9,978 nt of DNA from Propionibacteriaceae bacterium. Lineage in GTDB: Bacteria; Actinomycetota; Actinomycetes; Propionibacteriales; Propionibacteriaceae. A program made the translations under genes and the position numbers. Location: the NCBI GenBank assembly GCA_030538175.1, contig JAUNUL010000015.1, positions 8,384 to 18,361 on the forward strand. Direction: 5' to 3'. The notes below the pieces were generated by a model. That model did not search any database, was not told the DNA's origin, and worked only from the letters and a program-made list of their open reading frames with translations. Of the stretch, positions 6,569 to 9,978 are shown one piece after another (positions within the stretch are counted from its first letter, which is position 1; each line of letters begins with the position of its first letter).

Positions 6569-7273
6569 GTGACCTGGGACAACTTTTCTGCGGCCCTGTT
6601 GGATCTCGATGGCGTGATCACGCCCACCGCTGATGTGCACATGAAGGCGTGGGCGCACTTGTTCACGGCGTACTTGGCGGAACGTGGCGTGCGCCCCTAC
6701 ACCGACAGCGACTATTTCGATCATCTCGATGGCAAGCCGCGTTATGCGGGCGTGCAGACGCTGTTGGCCTCCCGTGGCATCGAGTTGCCGTTCGGGGACC
6801 CCTCCGATGCGCCGACCGCGGAGACTGTCTGTGGGCTGGGCAACCGCAAGGACGGCGTCTTCAACGAGATGCTGGCCGAGGGGATCGAGGCCTATCCAGG
6901 GTCGCTGCGGCTGCTGGACTTCCTGGACGCCAACAACATCGCCAAGGCCGTGGTGTCGTCGTCCAAGAACGCCCGCGGGGTGCTGACCGCCGCTGGGATC
7001 GTCGACCGGTTTCCGGTGATCGTCGACGGTTTGGTTGCCGCCGAGAGCGGGATCCCGGGCAAGCCGGCCCCGGACATGTTTCACTTCGCCGCTGACCAGC
7101 TCGGGGTGCCCTATCCCGCCTGTGTCGTGGTCGAGGATGCCCTGTCGGGCGTACGCGCGGGTGCCGCGGGCGGGTTCGGCCTGGTCGTGGGTGTGGATCG
7201 CGGCACGGGCGCAGACCGGCTCCGCGAGGCCGGTGCAGAAGTGATCGTTGCCGAGCTCGACGAGCTCATCTGA
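6569..7273 (+). CDS. pgmB: Beta-phosphoglucomutase-like HAD phosphatase-fold enzyme
   Basis: A 234-residue HAD-superfamily enzyme predicted to convert beta-glucose 1-phosphate to glucose 6-phosphate. Motif I is LLDLDGVIT with nucleophile Asp12 and acid-base Asp14. Thr20 and His24 match Thr16 and His20 of the Lactococcus enzyme with a constant offset. Motif II Ser is in VVSSSKNAR (130-134). Motif III Lys165 is in GKPAPDMF. Motif IV acidic pair Glu189-Asp190 is in VVEDALSGV. The helical cap includes LDGKPRYAGV, whose Arg is likely the phosphate clamp. The start is GTG at 6569 (VTWDNFSAALLDLDG): upstream in-frame ATG at 6473 would overlap ygfZ by 65 bases and add non-family sequence. The GH65 phosphorylase gene follows after 22 bases and would supply the substrate. 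A mutase-GH65 pair of this kind is also present in mycobacteria. Confidence 0.9.
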   Translation: MTWDNFSAALLDLDGVITPTADVHMKAWAHLFTAYLAERGVRPYTDSDYFDHLDGKPRYAGVQTLLASRGIELPFGDPSDAPTAETVCGLGNRKDGVFNEMLAEGIEAYPGSLRLLDFLDANNIAKAVVSSSKNARGVLTAAGIVDRFPVIVDGLVAAESGIPGKPAPDMFHFAADQLGVPYPACVVVEDALSGVRAGAAGGFGLVVGVDRGTGADRLREAGAEVIVAELDELI

Positions 7274-7295
7274 CCTTTATCAGCCGAAGGACGTC

Positions 7296-9782
7296 ATGAA
7301 CGCACAAGTGCCACCCGCAGAAGACCCCCTGGATCGGACCCGGTTTCCGGTCGACGAATGGCGGTTGATCGAAACCGATTATGACGAGAGCGATCTCGGC
7401 ACCACCGAGACGCTGTTCGCCACGGCCAATGGCTATATCGGCATGCGCGGCAACCCGGAGGAGGGCCGGCCGGCGTACGCCCATGGCACTTTCGTGAACG
7501 GCTTCCACGAGACCTGGCCGATCCGCCACGCGGAGGACGCCCACGGCTTCGCCCGCATCGGGCAGACGATCGTCAACGTGCCGGACGCCAAGGTGCTGAA
7601 GATCTATGTCGATGACGAGCCGCTGCTGCTGCCGATCGCGGATCTGGATGCCTATGAGCGCACGCTGGACTTCAAGCAGGGCGTCCTGCGGCGGCGGGTG
7701 ATCTGGCGGACCTCGGCGGGCAAGCGGGTGCAGATCAACACGACGCGACTGGTGTCGTTCACCCAGCGCCACCTGGCGATCATGTCGGTGACCATCACCA
7801 TGCTCTCGGGCGATGCACCGATCGTGATCTCCTCGCAGGTGGTCAACCGGCAGGACGGGCGCGACGACTATTCGGTGTCGACCAAGACCGCCGAAGGCAG
7901 TGACCCGCGCAAGGCAGAGGCCGTCGATCGGCGAATCCTGGAGCCCCAGTCGCAGTGGTGTGGCGATGGCCGGTTGATGATGACCTATCGCTGCGCGGAT
8001 TCGCGGATGACGCTCGCGGTCGGGGCCGATCACACGATGATCACCGACAACGCCTATTCCGAGATCAGTTCCGCCGAGCCGGACCATGCCAAGCACGTCT
8101 ATCGGATCGACGCCGAACAGGGCGTCCCCATTCACCTGGAGAAGTTGGTCGCCTATCACACGTCCCGTGGGGCGCCCGTCCGCGAGCTCGCGGACCGATG
8201 CCAGCGGACGCTCGATCGCGCCCGGGAAACCGGCGTTGAGGCGATCCATGACGATCAGATCGCCTGGCTGGAACGGTTCTGGGACGAGTGTGATGTGGAG
8301 ATCCCGGGCCAGCCGGCGGTGCAGCAGGCCGTGCGCTGGAATCTGTTCCAGTTGGCCCAGGCTGCCGCTCGGGCGGAGGGGCTGGGGATCGCCGCCAAGG
8401 GCGTCACGGGGTCGGGATATTCGGGTCACTATTTCTGGGATACCGAGATCTATGTGCTGCCGTTCCTGACCTACACGATGCCGCAGGCCGCTCGGTGTGC
8501 GCTGCGCTTCCGCTACACGATGCTCGACGATGCCCGCAAGCGAGCCAGCGAAATGGCCGCGCTCGGAGCCTTGTTCCCGTGGCGGACCATCAATGGCGAG
8601 GAGGCGTCGGCCTATTACGCGGCCGGCACCGCGCAATATCACATCGACGCGGACATCGCTTATGCGCTGATGAAATATGTCCGCGCGACCGATGACCAGG
8701 ATTTTCTGCATCACGAGGGCGCCGACATTCTGGTGGAGACGGCTCGCTTCTGGGCGGATCTCGGTTTCTGGCGGAGCAATGGTGAAGATGTCTTCCATAT
8801 TCACTCGGTGACCGGTCCCGACGAATACACCACGGTGGTGAACGACAACCTGTTCACCAACGTCATGGCCCGGGACAACCTGGCCACTGCGGCCCAGACC
8901 GTGCGGGAGCTGAAGGAGAAGCAGCCGGAGGTGTACGCCCGGATGGCGACCCGGCTCGACTTCGACTGCGACGAGGTCGACGAGTGGGAACGCTGTGCGA
9001 AGGCGATGTTCATCCCCTACGACGAACGGATCAAGGTCCATCCCCAGGACGCCCATTTCCTCGAAAGAGAAGTGTGGGACCTGTCGAAGACACCTGCGGC
9101 AAAACGGCCGTTGATGCTGAATTATCACCCGTTGGTGCTCTATCGGTTCCAGGTGTTGAAGCAGGCGGACGTCGTTGTTGCGATGTTCCTGCAGGGCGAT
9201 GCCTTCTCGCTGGAGGAGAAGCGGGCGAACTTCGAATACTACGATCCGATCACCACCGGTGATTCAACATTGTCGGCCGTGGTGCAGTCGATCGTCGCCG
9301 CCGAAACCGGTTATCCCGATCTCGCGCTGCGCTATTTCTATGCCGGGCTTTTCGTGGATCTGGATGACCGACACCGCAACACCGCGGATGGCGTCCACGT
9401 CGCCTCCACCGGCGGTGTGTGGTCGGCGCTCATCTATGGCTTCGGTGGCATGCGTGATCACGGGGGACAGATCTCGTTCAACCCGCGGCTGCCGAAGAGT
9501 TGGTCGGAGTTGAAGTTCCGTCTCCGTCTGCAGGGGTCGCGTCTGCATGTCCGACTGACTGCGGACCATCTGGAGTTCGAGGTCGTCAGCGGGTCGGCGG
9601 TCGAGGTCACCGTGCGCGGCGAGCAGGTCACGGTCGAGCCGGGGGAGCCGGTCTCGGTGGTGATCACGCGACCGAAGGACGAAGAGGAAGCCGATATGAA
9701 GCGCAAGCTGCCCCCGGTGGGTGGTCGGCGCGCCGATGGCTCGATCATCACCGCCAGCGTCCCCCGCTCGCGGAACGGCTGA
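7296..9782 (+). CDS. GH65 family disaccharide phosphorylase
   Basis: An 828-residue cytoplasmic enzyme of glycoside hydrolase family 65, whose members cleave alpha-glucosides such as maltose, trehalose, kojibiose or nigerose, mostly with phosphate and inversion to give beta-glucose 1-phosphate. The N-terminal beta-sandwich begins ETLFATANGYIGMRGNPEEG. The (alpha/alpha)6 barrel has the glucose-binding HYFWDTEIY (Trp381, Asp382), the catalytic acid Glu510 in TGPDEYTT, and Lys622-Gln623 in LKQADVV. His701 and Ser704-Thr705-Gly706-Gly707 in GVHVASTGGVW form the expected phosphate site, favouring a phosphorylase over a hydrolase. A C-terminal beta-sheet domain is followed by a basic tail of about 30 residues. 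The substrate loop around INGEEASAYYAAGTAQYHI does not let me choose among the known specificities. The ATG at 7296 has GAAGGA 4-5 bases upstream; an in-frame ATG at 7248 overlaps the mutase gene. The preceding mutase gene makes phosphorolysis the likely role. Confidence 0.93.
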   Translation: MNAQVPPAEDPLDRTRFPVDEWRLIETDYDESDLGTTETLFATANGYIGMRGNPEEGRPAYAHGTFVNGFHETWPIRHAEDAHGFARIGQTIVNVPDAKVLKIYVDDEPLLLPIADLDAYERTLDFKQGVLRRRVIWRTSAGKRVQINTTRLVSFTQRHLAIMSVTITMLSGDAPIVISSQVVNRQDGRDDYSVSTKTAEGSDPRKAEAVDRRILEPQSQWCGDGRLMMTYRCADSRMTLAVGADHTMITDNAYSEISSAEPDHAKHVYRIDAEQGVPIHLEKLVAYHTSRGAPVRELADRCQRTLDRARETGVEAIHDDQIAWLERFWDECDVEIPGQPAVQQAVRWNLFQLAQAAARAEGLGIAAKGVTGSGYSGHYFWDTEIYVLPFLTYTMPQAARCALRFRYTMLDDARKRASEMAALGALFPWRTINGEEASAYYAAGTAQYHIDADIAYALMKYVRATDDQDFLHHEGADILVETARFWADLGFWRSNGEDVFHIHSVTGPDEYTTVVNDNLFTNVMARDNLATAAQTVRELKEKQPEVYARMATRLDFDCDEVDEWERCAKAMFIPYDERIKVHPQDAHFLEREVWDLSKTPAAKRPLMLNYHPLVLYRFQVLKQADVVVAMFLQGDAFSLEEKRANFEYYDPITTGDSTLSAVVQSIVAAETGYPDLALRYFYAGLFVDLDDRHRNTADGVHVASTGGVWSALIYGFGGMRDHGGQISFNPRLPKSWSELKFRLRLQGSRLHVRLTADHLEFEVVSGSAVEVTVRGEQVTVEPGEPVSVVITRPKDEEEADMKRKLPPVGGRRADGSIITASVPRSRNG

Positions 9783-9839
9783 TCCGGGCGACTACCGTTG
9801 ATGGCGTCGAACAGCGTCGGCGCCAGATCAGGAGGCTTG

Positions 9840-9978
9840 ATGTCGAACAAGGAAACCAATCCCGCCCAGCCGTGGCTGGAGACCAGCATGAAGGCGCTCT
9901 ATGCGGCTGCCGGGCTGACCGATGTGCTCACCGAGCGCGTGAAGGAGTACGCGGAGGCTTATCAGGAAGAGGCTCGGT
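9840..9978 (+). CDS. Unrecognised helical protein, 5' part only
   Basis: The first 46 codons of a gene cut by the right edge. The ATG at 9840 has a near-perfect AGGAGG at 9830-9835, 4 bases upstream, which suggests strong translation initiation. The visible protein starts MSNKETNPAQPWLETSMKAL and continues with an Ala-rich, then charged helix (TERVKEYAEAYQEEAR). The pattern of a short hydrophobic helix followed by a Lys/Glu-rich amphipathic helix recalls HbhA-like or phasin-like helical proteins, but this is only a compositional impression. It lies 57 bases after the GH65 stop; whether it shares that transcript is unclear, as I see no convincing terminator in the gap. Confidence 0.6.
   Translation, partial: MSNKETNPAQPWLETSMKALYAAAGLTDVLTERVKEYAEAYQEEAR

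Noticed and set aside
7266..9128. A 620-codon open frame on the minus strand
   Set aside because: It is antisense to the GH65 gene with its catalytic and binding motifs in place, and again has the His/Arg/Asp-rich composition of a complementary frame.
9783..9839. A terminator after the GH65 gene
   Set aside because: I find only a 5-bp AACGG/CCGTT pairing with a long loop and no T-tract, too weak to call.
1..9978. CRISPR arrays, tRNA or rRNA genes, insertion sequences, attachment sites, defence or biosynthetic clusters
   Set aside because: No regularly spaced repeats, terminal inverted repeats, transposase or integrase motifs, or cloverleaf-like segments were seen; the window is filled with core-type genes.

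Overview
The window is a high-GC chromosomal segment from an actinobacterium. A mycothiol synthase gene (mshD) and a GlnR-type atypical response regulator are diagnostic of Actinomycetota. The presence of ppk, mshD, glnR, a fatty-acid-binding-like barrel and YgfZ close together recalls the glnR/mshD neighbourhood of mycobacteria and streptomycetes. A family-level placement such as Propionibacteriaceae is only a guess. I see no tRNA or rRNA gene, CRISPR array, insertion sequence, phage gene or toxin system, and no gene-free stretch longer than 300 bases. Most of the window is ordinary core chromosome.

Left part (1-2779, all minus strand, read right to left): a small MoaD/ThiS-like sulfur-carrier gene, then mshD, then ppk (3' end beyond the window). 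mshD and ppk are separated by 3 bases and look co-transcribed. A 58-bp gap between the sulfur-carrier gene and mshD carries a 21-bp direct repeat that duplicates the 3' tip of the sulfur-carrier gene.

Middle part (2809-4767): glnR on the plus strand starts 29 bp from the sulfur-carrier gene start. It converges on dtd (D-aminoacyl-tRNA deacylase), with 11 bp between stop codons and a short hairpin across both stops. dtd lies downstream of, and is probably translated with, a CPBP-like membrane protein gene whose protease motifs are degraded.

Right part (4798-9978, all plus strand): a single-pass membrane microprotein, a nitrobindin/FABP-like barrel, YgfZ (its ATG overlaps the previous stop as ATGA), then a beta-phosphoglucomutase gene and a GH65 glycoside phosphorylase gene, and finally the start of an unrecognised alpha-helical protein. 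The mutase and phosphorylase form a coherent two-gene disaccharide phosphorolysis unit: the phosphorylase would release beta-glucose 1-phosphate and the mutase would convert it to glucose 6-phosphate. Two genes here start with GTG placed 6-7 bases after a TANNNT hexamer, the layout expected of leaderless transcripts.

I did not find a clearly new multi-gene system. The best leads are the undetermined substrate of the GH65/mutase pair, the degenerate CPBP protein, the barrel protein with Trp where nitrobindins have the haem-ligating His, and the duplicated sulfur-carrier gene end.
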